Assembly: GCA_015143295.1 (NCBI GenBank)
Contig: CM026557.1
Span: forward strand, 36,837,965 to 36,901,964
Source of the DNA: Tetracentron sinense
Lineage: Eukaryota; Streptophyta; Magnoliopsida; Trochodendrales; Trochodendraceae
Reading direction: 5' to 3'
DNA length: 64,000 nt
The translations under genes were made by a program, and so were the position numbers. Below, one piece after another: positions 36,201-48,200 of this stretch. The notes beneath the pieces are model-generated. The model saw only the letters and a program-made list of their open reading frames with translations, ran no database searches and had not been told where the DNA came from. The number at the start of each line of letters is the position of its first letter. The stretch's first letter is position 1.

Positions 36201-39200
36201 TTTATTTGTCTTTGACTCGCCTAGATATTGCTAACATTGTGAATGTTATAAGTCAGTTTATGCATAAGCTAAGGGATGTTCATCTAAAGTCTATAGAGAC
36301 TAGATAGGGTATTGAGGTATCTGAAGTCATCACCTGCTAGATGTGCTACAGAGAGAGAATTGAGGTATTTGAAGCCATCACCTGCTAGAGGTGCTACAGA
36401 GAGAGTATTGAGGTATCTGAAGTCATCACATGGTAGAGGCATGTTTTTTTTGTAAAAATGGACAGTTGTAGGTTTAAGCATACATTGATGTAGACTGAAC
36501 TGAAACAATTACATATCGTAGATCTACATCAGGGTATTGCACATTGGTTAGTGGAAATTCGGTTACTTGGAGAAGTAAAAACTAAAAAGGAGGCAGTGGT
36601 TGCTAGGTCTAGTGCTGAGACAGAGTATAGAGCCATGGACATGGGGCGAGCGAGTTGTTGTGGATCAAGAGTCATGCCAAAACTTGGGTTTCCGAACCAA
36701 TCAGAGACGAAATTATGTTGTGATAATAGAGCTGCCATTACCATTGCATATAACCCGGCTTGGCACGACAAGACGAAGCATATTGAAGTTGGAAGCCATT
36801 TTACACGAGAGATAGCATCTAATACTGTTTGTCTAGCTTATGCCAGAACTGAAGATTAGTTGGCAAATGTTCTCGCAAAGGCAGCGGCTTCTACATGGCA
36901 TCATGGGCTTATAGGCAAGTTGGGCATGTTAGCTATTTATGCCCCGCTTGAAAGCAAGTGTTATAATGGGCCTCATAATATAAGCCCATAGACTTTTATA
37001 TTCAGCGTTTGAAATAAGGGATTTATGTCATTTACTGTCTTAAGAGTAGTTTAAATAAAAAGATAAGAGGGGATGTATCCATTCAGTCATGTCCCACACT
37101 CTCTCTCTCCTCTCATCTTCTTCCTTCTTCTCCTCACTCAAACCCTAACTATACTTGAGAAATCTACTTATCCTTACACTATTTTATTAATAAAAACATA
37201 GGTGTAAACCTCATTGGTGTCTAACACTCATTCTTTTCTTAAGAACCTTACGTGTTCTCTTCCTCCTTCTTTCCCACTTTTATACATCTAGGGTTAGATT
37301 TCTATTGTATCCAAGCATTCCGATTATGTAAGCTAAAAGTATCAAACACCACCTAACTTTTGAAATGTCTTTCTAGGAAATTTGCGCAGAGAGCAAACAA
37401 TTCTTGAGTATTTTTAGCCCATTAAACTAATGAAGGAATCCTGCTTAGGAAATGTCATTTCTTTTAGTTGCTCTATCTTTTGGCCATTTGTGTATTCAAT
37501 GTCAAAAGCACCCAGTAAATAAATCAACAATTATACCTTAGTAGTGTTATGTCAAGCCAGATACAACCCACTCAACCCAAAAAGTAGAATTTTCAAGCTA
37601 ACATTGTTACGAACTAAACCAAGCAGTCCATGTTCTGCATTCTTCGAATTTACATTCCAGTGAACCTTTACCCTCATTCTAAAATATTTTTATGTGGTAA
37701 TAAATCCATGACTGAAGGATTCATTTGCTAATTCTCACACCAAATTTGTGCAACATCTTCACAACTACCAGTTCTTTAATTGAAAATCTATTAGGAATAG
37801 AGACCCTTGCCTGCAAGGATGTTGATCCTCACAACACAAGCAGTCTAAAATAGAAACAGAGGATCAAGTCTCAAAATGAGAAATGATATGAACAACCACA
37901 GGGATACACTCAAAGAGATTCCTAACCACCATTCAATCTTGACAAACAGTTCAACTGGAGGGACCACCACAACTGGGACTATGTGCAATGTGAAAAACCA
38001 CCATTATTTTTTACATAATAATATTTGAAGGACATATAAGTAATGCTTATTCCGAAAAGGGAAATAATATAAAAAAATGAAAAGGCCTATTGTAATTAGA
38101 CTTTTATAAATTATAATGCTAAGAGTAAGGACAGAAGGGTAAGCAACAGAAAAGGACCAGTTAATGATATTACTTTCAGCTGGTTACACAGAAACATATA
38201 TATATATATATATGCCCAAATATTATATCTCATAAGGGGATTGGTTCTCAAACTGATACGTCTTTGTTTTTGTGTGTTATATTATTTGATATAGGAATAA
38301 TAGGATACACAACTAATGAGCAAGGGATACCATGGCAACTCACAGTGCTTCTTCCCCAAAAGGCTGACCGCTTAACATTGAGGTTGGAGCCACTTAGTTT
38401 ACTCATTGCCTTTTCCACACATAATTCCGGTCCAGACACAGGTAGAGGAAGTCCTGAATCCACTGAACACAGAATCTCCCCCATTGATCGGTAAGACTCA
38501 CTGGCAGGTAAAACATAACTATCTGTCTCACTTACAGAGTTTTCACTTTCTTTCCTCAATGTGCCTTGTTGCGCATTAAATTGAACACTGGAATCTCTAA
38601 CTGATTTAAGAGAATCCACAAGTGGCTCCAGATTTGTTGCGGCAGTGTGATTTTCTTTAGGGGATCCAGCATCCAAATCAACACCTCCAAATGCCTGTAA
38701 AAATTAACACAATGTATGCACATGGTGACAAAAACAACCAATACTGAACAAGAATAAATGACAAAATAAGCAGAAACAAAATACAAAGTTGAAAGAAATC
38801 TGCAAACAATAGATTCGAATTGTTGTCCCTCCTTGAAGTAGCAACACCAGATATAGAATCTTCAGTTTCAATAGATTTTGCCGTGCATGAATACAAGCAC
38901 CCAATATCATTATTATGAACATAAAGAAACACATCTTATTATTATTAGGGTAGGTGAATCTATAAACCACCTTTGTATTCACTGGAACTCACTCTCTGTT
39001 GCCAAAGTATTACTAGTATAGTGTGAGATCCACCACTACACCCACCATTATCATACAAGTATGGTGGAACAGGAAGAGGCAAAGAAGAAGAGGAAGAAGA
39101 CATCTATTCACCCCTACGCAGCCCATGAAGAGAATTCTTCGAGTCAGAGAAGAACGGAATTGTCTCAAAGGTGACATACACGACACAGTGCTTTAAAATC

Positions 39201-42200
39201 GGGGGATAATAGCACTTGTATCCCTTTTGAGTGGGGGAGTACCCAAGAAATATACACGATTGGGGTCAAGTTTGGTCCAATCTAAACATTACACAAGACA
39301 TAACAAACACACCCAAACACTTTTGGAGCTATAGAAAATATGGGTAGTCAGAGAAAAAGAACTCGCAGAGGGGTTTTGAAACTCAAAACGCGAGAAGGCA
39401 TATGGTTCACGAGTAGGGCTGATACTCGACACAGCGCTTTAAAATCGGGGGATAATAGCACTTGTATCCCTTTTGAGTGGGGGAGTACCCAAGAAATATA
39501 CACAAGAGGATTGGGGTCAAGTTTGGTCCAATCTAAACATTACGCAAGACATAACAGACCCACCCAAACACTTTTGGAGCTATAGACAATATGGGTAGTC
39601 AGAGAAAAAGAACTCGCAGAGGGGTTTTGAAACTCAAAACACAAGAAGGCATATGGTTCACGAGTAGGGCTGTCAAAGGTCAGGGTCAAGGTAGGGCCTA
39701 GGTTTTACCAGGTCGGCCCTCACCTACAAGGGTTAGGCCCTAGCCTTTGGAGGGCCTCAACTAGATAGGCCCAAGCCCTACCCTCAAGGGGCAGGGACGG
39801 TTCAGGGCAGGGACAAGGCCTAAAAGAAAATTTGATTTTTTTTCCATACACAACCACCAGATACGAACCTCAAAAGAACACTTGTTCTTTATCCAGTCTT
39901 AGGACGGAGAATGCAACGCAATAGGAACAAAATTCGCAACTTATTCCCAAATAATTCGTAAATAACTTGATTTTTATGGGTAAAAGTATTAAACGGTGAA
40001 CTTTTCCCGAATTGTCGAATAACTCCCGAATTGTCGAACTATTCCAAATTGGTAGATGGATTATTTAGTATCACTATCTATTTTTTAATAATTATTATGT
40101 TCTATTTTCCCAAATTTATCCCGAACGTATTCCTAATTTCCGATTTTTGTCGATTTTCTTTTAACTTAACCCCAGCCAAAAAATTCCTAGACGAACTTTG
40201 TTATTATGAAGCAAAGAGCATCATGACGAAGTTATTATTTTTACTTTTTACTCAGTGAAAGAGTAGAATATTTTTCTCAGCTAAAAAAATAGTATAATGT
40301 GTTTAGTGTTTACTATTCTTTTATAATAAAATTGTATATAATATATTCTATATTGTGTTATGTGTTTTAGCTATATGCTTTTTCATTCCATATATTTAAT
40401 TTTGCCGCAATACTAACATAAAGCATATATAGATCTTATATGTATAATATAGATTTATTAAATTGTTAGCATAAGCTATAATACTAATTTTGACATAGTA
40501 ATAACATAAGGCATTTCGAAACAGTACTAACATAAGGTACAGTACTAGTAATATAGCATGTATCTAACTTTGATATATTACTGACACAAGGCATAGTACA
40601 AGTATATATCTAAGTATCTAACTAACATAAAAGGCATTTTGACAATATACTAATATAAGGCATGGTATTAAAGTGTTACTATATAAAATATATATAACTA
40701 ATATACGTATAAAATAGATCTTATATATAATAAATATACAATACTATATATGTAAATTATGGTGTAGAAGAGCATCTGCAGGGCCGTTCTGGAGAAGGCA
40801 GGGCTGGGCAAGGCCCTAACCTGGCCCTCAAGTTAGAGGGCTTTCAAAAATTTGGCCCTACCCACCCCACGAGCCTTAAGAAGGGAAGGAAAAAAGCCCT
40901 CGAATTTGCGGGGGCTTAGGAGAGTTGGGCTAGGCAGCGCCCCCTCATTGGAGGGCCGGACTGTCACCCCTATTCATGAGAAAGGCAGTAGTAAGGTTCA
41001 GACCAGAAGTTTTTTAAGAACGTGCATAGTAAAAAGAAATGAACGAGCAATCTCCAACAAGTAACAGTTCTTCCTCTCAACCACCCCATTTTGTTGAAAA
41101 ATCAGAGTTTGATGTTTAATTCTATGCTCAAAAAGATAAGCAAGCCCACTATTCTTCCTCTCAGCCACCCCATTTGTTTAAGTTAAAAAAAAAAAGAGTT
41201 TCATGTTCAATACTATAATCAAAAAGATAAGCAAGCCCACTACACATGTACTCTAAATCCCCCCCCACATGTACTCTAAATCCCCCCCCCCCCCCCCCCA
41301 AAAAAAAAAAAAAAAATTGTCTATACGAAGTGTTTTAGTATTAATTTCAAATTGGGTGCACACCATTTCATGAAAATTTTTAAATAGAGAACACAAGTCA
41401 CTTTTCAATTTAAGAAGATAAACTGACGTAGTACAAGAATAATCATTCACAAAGGTAACAAAGTACTGATAACAAAATAATGAGGTAGTAGGACCCCAAA
41501 CATCACAGTAAATTACTTCAAAATATGAACCACTTCAATTGCCATGAAAAGTATAAGATGATCTTTGATGCTTAGCAAGTTCACAAGTTTCACACTGGAA
41601 ATTAAAACTAGAAAAAGATGAAAACAAGTGGGGATACATTCTTTTCAAAAACAAAAAAGAAGGGGGGCCCAAATGTTGATGTCATCGCATCACAGCATCA
41701 ACATTACAGCTATTCCCATAATAAGACCGAAGGGACTAGTCCTTGCCTCGAAGGGTTCGGGACACCCTCCGTTACCAAAAAAAAGACCAATGTCCTAGAG
41801 GTGTCTAAGGTGAACAATCCAACATGTATAAGCCTCCCTCCTCATGACCACTGGCAATCATCCTCCTTGTCACCAATCCTAGAAAAACACAGTGGGTTGA
41901 GAAGGATGTAATACTACATTTCAGAGACTTGGTAATACTACTAACAAAGAGAAAATTTGTAGTAAGATTGGGAACATGATGAGCAGAGGCAAGTGACGTA
42001 GAGGAGTAACAGCACTACCCTTTCTTGAAATAGAAGAGAATGTATGTCCCATCAGCAATCCTAACTTTAGCTTAACCAGAATGATAGGGAGAGAAAATGA
42101 ATCACATACCCATCATATAATTAGACGCTCCTGAATCAATGATCCAGGAGGGACTGTTAGAAGTGAGGGAGATATTGTATGCTGTAACTGTACTAGTCTG

Positions 42201-45200
42201 AGCAAATGAGGATGTAGCAGTAGTGAGAGCCTCAAATTATGACATAAAGCGCCTAAAAGATTCGACCTCCTCTCGAGATAAACCAACACTATTAGCAATC
42301 GGAGCTAAAGTGGGGCAGTGCTAGCAGAATCAGATGAAGACGAACCAATAGAAACAAGTGAATGGGTACTCTAACCCCTTATGCCTCCAAAACGAACCCC
42401 TCGGCCAGCACTTGTAATGTCTCTCTGAGAACAACTATGTAGATCCCAGCATATCTCTTTAGTGTACTAGAAGCAAGTACAATGCTCACTTCAGCCTTTC
42501 TCATCAACTGTCGGGACACCATCTCTGCCTCACTTCTACCCCTACCAGCTACCCTGCTGCCACCCTTTGAGGCAGCTAAGGAATATCACTTTTTCTACTC
42601 TTTTAACTCAAGAGGTAGGACTAAACTTGGTTTAATGAGGGAAGTGGCTTTAGTCGGAGTCGGCTCGAACATTTCGAGCATTTGAAAACGGTTTTCAAAT
42701 GGGTGAGGGAGAAGCAGTTGTTTATCAACTGAGAGAAGGGTGAGGCATAATTCTTGGGGAACTCATCTATTTTTGGTTTTGAGTATCCCGAGAAGGCCTC
42801 AAGATGGACAAGGTGAAAGTCAAAGCTTGAAGGCTTCCAAATACCAAGTTATGTGACTGCTCATACTCAGATTTTTAACCCAGCCAAAAACACAGAAATG
42901 ATATCACAAGTTTATTATATAAGAAATCATTATAGTGCAAATTCTGGAACAAGAGAAATAAAATGGTGCAAATTCTGGAACAAGAGAAATAAAACCTTAT
43001 AGTCATAAAGATCACTGCCATCATAGCCACTGCTTTCACTCAATTTTCCACTGAGTACGCGTTCAGGATCATCATCGATTTCTGGATCAACTTCATTTTC
43101 TGCATCATGGTATCCATTGTCTTTCATGTCCATATTTTCATCATCAGTTGAGTCCTCACTCCTGCTGCTTTCCATGTGCGACTCAGCTGAAAGAGAGCAT
43201 CTATGTAGATTATCATCCTGTAAAAAGGAACAGAACAATAGCTAAGGAGTAAGGGCCACAACAAAAGTACTAAAGGAGAGTAAATATACATCCATATTAA
43301 GTCATTCAATAAAAAAGACAAAATTAGACATATAAAGGGGTTCCCCCCCTCCCCCTCCCAAACCAAGTAGTAGGGTTTTAATAAATTCTTGAGAATCGAT
43401 TGCTTTAAGGGTTCTGTCTTCCTAAAATTGGGCAGTTTATGGAAGGGATTTCTTTTTCTAGGAATAGTAGTCATAAGTCATAACAGAGTTTGAAATAATT
43501 TGATCTCAAGCTCTTGCTCTCTGCTTTTCTATAGAGTTTCAGCCTTTGCTTTTGCACTCTATTTGGTTATTATTTTATGGCTCAGTAAGTTTACCATTGA
43601 TCTAATCCACCCTCTAGCTCCCCAATTTGTTTCCGCTCTAAGCACAAACACAATGGAATTCATAAACATACAGCTAAACATAAACGTTATTTTAAACAGA
43701 TTCTATAATGATAAATGATTACTTCAAACTGATTTCAGTATCCATAGCTACCAAAATATTATATACAAAAGTAACTAGATAAGAGTCTATCACATGGTTG
43801 TTAAATCGTTGTGATTTGTGATTCAAATCGTATGATTTGAATTGAATCGCAGGTAAAACGATACAAATCGCATGTGGAAATCGCAATTGAGTTAAATTTC
43901 ATTTGATTTGCGATTCAGATTGCAATTTGCGATTCAAATCATACGATTCATGTGATTTGAGCATGAAACCTATGTTACGGAACAATACTTTAAAATATTT
44001 TTTATTCTTTTAATTTTCCAAAGGTATTTTATATCTTTTAAGGAGAGAGAAGAAACAGGAAAACCCATGTTACAGACATGCCAAAACCCCTGTTAGAATT
44101 TTCTCTTTGTTGTGGTGAAACGGGAAAAAAACAAAAGAAATAAGAGAGAAGAAAGGAGGAAGAAGAAAGAGAAAAAAGTTCGAGTTAGAGTTCGAGTTGG
44201 AAAGTTGGACTCTTTGAGCACTTGATAGTTTATTTTATTAAGTCTTTTTTATTGTCCAAGTCTTTTTGATACTTGATCTCATACAACATGATAATATGAG
44301 TTTATTTTTGTTGATTTATCTTTGATGATATTGGGGGATATGTTTCGTTTTATGGAGTTCAGTTACGTTTTGTATAGTGTATGCAATAAAATATTCATTA
44401 CTTAGATTTTATCGATATATATGAATGAAATCTTTTGGATAACGGATTATTCCATTTTTTTTATTTATTAAGTTTTTTGTTTTTATTTTTTAACATATTT
44501 TTTAAAAAATCAGATTGAATCTTAGAATTTACAATTTGAATCCCGATTTGAATCGAATCGATCCTAAAATGATTTTACGATTCGATTACGGTTTAACAAT
44601 CTTAGTCTATTTCACCATCTATTGTTTGGAAAATTCACAGTTGGCGGTTGTGAAATTATAGGAACTTTAGATCTATGGCCTTACCATATTGATAAGCAAT
44701 ATAACTAAAATATTTAAATGTCGTTTTCTATACTAACCAAGTAAACAGCCCACTGGTTTGAAAGAATCTTACATCAAATATATTTTCATACTCCTCCAGA
44801 AGAGTAGTAATGATGGCTTGAGCATTAGTAGCAGCATTTGCAGCAGCAAGAAGCTGGGCAGAATTATCACCATTCATATCAAAGTCATCCTCAAACTCAC
44901 ATTCGCCGGCTAAAAGAGGACGCAGTAACAAGGGTGCCATGCAAGCGGCAACAGCAGATGGAATCATCCGATTTTCAGAAGCATGGGCAGCAATAGTGAG
45001 CATCATCTTCAGAATTCTGATATCAAACAAGTGAGAGTGAAAATGAATTAGAGTAAGAGACTCTAGGAATGGGTAGAAGTGTAACATAAAAACTACTGGA
45101 ACTCTTCACTGGGGAGGGATGCAAAATAAAAAGGATGCTTGAGTAACATTATTGACAAACATGAGTGCTTTCATGTGCTAGTGTGAAGTTGGGCAGTTTC

Positions 45201-48200
45201 AAATGAAAAAATACAGTTATTCATCGTTGACAAAGAAAATTCCATCATTCTTATTGTCATCAACAGCTACCTCGATACACAACTCCAATCAATTAAATAG
45301 TGCACCAAGAAAGACCATTATGTTCATATAATAAATAGTTTACCACTCATCAAAGTGTTTTGTAATATGATGTAGATAGGCATGGCTGAACCAAATCACA
45401 CACAGATCCATTCCCATTCCAAAGCGGTAGTTGTGTCATATAGTCACAATTATGGCCAGTGGCAGAGTTGTGAATCAGATTGCAATCGGATGCTCTTTAC
45501 ACAATGTTCATATAATAAATATTTACAAGACAATAAGAACATAGATGAATGAACTAATTGAAGCACTGACAACATATCTAGTTCATCTCAACCCAGTTAA
45601 TCTAACCCTAAAAAGACCTAAATCCAGTCACTATATTCATTAGTAAATTTCAGACCACTTTTGAGGCCTAAAGCAACACAATTTAAAAAAATTAAACAGA
45701 AATAGAAATATAGACTAATTCTTTAAATTCAACCCCAAAAAAAGACCTAGTTACAATTTCCCCCAACTATTTCATCATTAAATTATAGACCATTTCTTAA
45801 GGCCCAAGAAAACAAATTGTGAACAGAAATGTAGAATAGCTGTGGTAGGTCACCAAGAGACCATCCCAATGGGGCAAAGACCACCTAAAATGAAGATTTG
45901 AGCATAATATTATGCATCTACATGCTGACTACATCCGTTACACAGACGGACCTGACAGATGCAGGTAACATAGAACGAAACTACTCGCGCAAAAATGAAG
46001 TCCCTCAAACTCCTCACATTATCCTGGCGTGCACACAGCCAATGAACTCTTTAAAGCACTCCCAGATAGTAAAGGGAACTATAAGAAACCCTTGAGGAGT
46101 GAGATAAATCCAGAAAAGGATTATGACTACCAAGAAGTCTTTTTAGTTCAATAAGTTATCAGTCATGGAAGTCGATGTTACTCATTTTCAAATTAATTTG
46201 AACATTATGAAAATGAGAGGTTCACACCACAGATAATAGATGAAGGGTGAATAGGAAGACAATATTGAATCAAATACTCAGACAAAAAAATGCTCAGGGT
46301 CAGATCTAGACATGTAATGGTTGTCTAACACGAATCCTAGACCTGTCTAACAACATAAAAGATGCAAAAGCATGACAGAATATTGGCACATCATTAAAAA
46401 CAAGAAAAAAAATACCTCTGCAACAATCGCCGATTTGGTTCCGGAAATGAATCCAATATTGCAGAGCGCATAGCATTCACTCGAGCTTCCTTCCGTTCAA
46501 TTTCTTATCAAAAGAAACACCAACGAAAAAGAAAACGTATGTATCTTACACCAGTTACCAGATAAAGGAACAAAAAACCACTAATATAGATAGGCTAATA
46601 GATCTCCAGTTCTAAACAACCAAAGTAGTGCATTAAAAGACAATAGGAGGGGAAAACAAAATAACAAGAAAACAGAACATGATCCACACAGCTCAAAATA
46701 AATGTTCATGTTCTGATATCCCATGCAATGCACTAAGGAACTCATAAATTAGACTCCTAAATTAGGGAAAGTCTGTGAGCAGGCCTCAATAAAATAGTAT
46801 AACAAACCTACAAAGAGCAATCTGTAAATACAGAGTAAAGGGATTTACGTTGGGACACAAATGGAATGAAGAATCTTGGTGAGTGAAGCAAAATCTTTCA
46901 ACATAGCAATGGAGTATGGAGTAAAGGTATTTATGTTGAAGATAACATAAAGACGAACATGCCTCTCCAGCTTCATCGGAAATGGAAGATAAAAGAGTTC
47001 ACAAGGTGCTCAAGATGCTTGGAGAAGGAAGTACATGCAGAGTTGAAGGAGCTTACCTGGGGAAACTACATACCAGCGGGAGATGTTGGTAGCTACGAAG
47101 AAGGTAAATCCAAGAGGAAGTACTTCTCAGATAAAGGTGGATTTTCAAGAGAGAAGAAATAGATTTCTGATGTTTCTGTAAGGAAGAAAGGGATATGGGT
47201 GTAAGAACCTAACACTTGTGTGATTCAAAATCCCTTCTTAGAGCTGTATGAATAGAGACCCCTATTCTCAAACATTGCGAGATCACCAGAGATGAAGGAA
47301 GAAAAAGTGAAAACGAGAATAGGAATGAGGAGGCAGTGGTTACTGTCGAGGGAATAAATGGTAAAGACTGACTATAAAAGCAATGTTCTAGATGTCGATA
47401 TCGCACCACATCTTGCCGGGAATATATTGCAAGATATATCGTTTATCGGGGATTTTTGGTAATTTTGGGGAACAAATGCGGCAAAACATGAAATTTTGTA
47501 GTGAAACTTCATGAAATGTCAAAATAGATGTTAATACACATTTGTGAATAAAAATATCTAAAAAAACAAAAATGTACATAAAAGATGTAATGGAAAGGGA
47601 GAAAAGATGTGCGTTGATAACAATGTATGATTGATTCATATTCATCATTAACTTACATAAAATGTTTTATGCATTTATCAATCAATCATAAATTTATAAT
47701 TCATAAGATTCATAACAATAGAAACATACATAATAATAACTCACCCAAAGAACTACAATCAAAACCAAAAGGAGTTACGCAGAGGCTTGAAATCATCTAT
47801 GTCCTGACTAGGCTGGCGACAATACTGGTAATCCACAAATGTACAATATTGTGCCCAGCTCATCACAGGCCCTCAAGTAATCATTTAAGAAACATTGAAA
47901 GCTGGTCTTTAGATTGGACTGAAGTTCTTTGTTTGAGAATTTAATTTTATCATTTTTCTTTTAAAAAAATGGAAAATAAAGTACATAAAAGAAATAACTA
48001 TTTAACAAAGATATGTGATGAGAAAGGAATTATATTTCTGAGTCAAAATTTTGATTATTTTGGTACATTAATTACCTAAATAATCAAGCATTATGCATTC
48101 TCAAAATTTTGTTTGAAGATAATTAACAACTATTAGAAAACAAAAGCATAGTTTGAAAATATAAATACATTTAGAGATACGTAATGAGTAATGAGTAAAA

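Larger units (their letters stand above)
35164..37226 (+). mobile_element. Ty1/Copia fossil with 3' LTR in PHGAP intron
   Basis: Plus-strand reverse-transcriptase start ([14 protein letters not shown] near 35490-35530, LYQLDVKK near 35615) and RNase H ([14 protein letters not shown] near 36597-36640, DKTKHIEV near 36770-36793) lead into an LTR. The gag-to-integrase part is missing and the remaining frame is broken. The LTR is related to the minus-strand one at 55347-55594. Confidence 0.88.
39085..42860 (-). mobile_element. Ty1/Copia fossil (gag-protease-integrase part), split by a hAT element
   Basis: On the minus strand: a protease-type WIIDSGAS near 42150-42125, integrase QNGVAERKN-like sequence near 41175 and again near 41085, LLEIARSF near 41055, then [17 protein letters not shown] resuming at about 39650 and the integrase C-terminal YVTFE near 39170. 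The integrase is interrupted at 39665-40972 by a hAT element. Reverse transcriptase, RNase H and LTRs are not seen. Broken in many places; old. The outer ends are approximate. Confidence 0.8.

Noticed and set aside
38678-38982. Minus-strand frames upstream of PHGAP exon 11 that could be an extra exon
   Set aside because: Exon 10 joins exon 11 directly in phase (LYDYK|AFGG) and this matches the family; no acceptor/donor pair around 38800-38870 keeps the frame.
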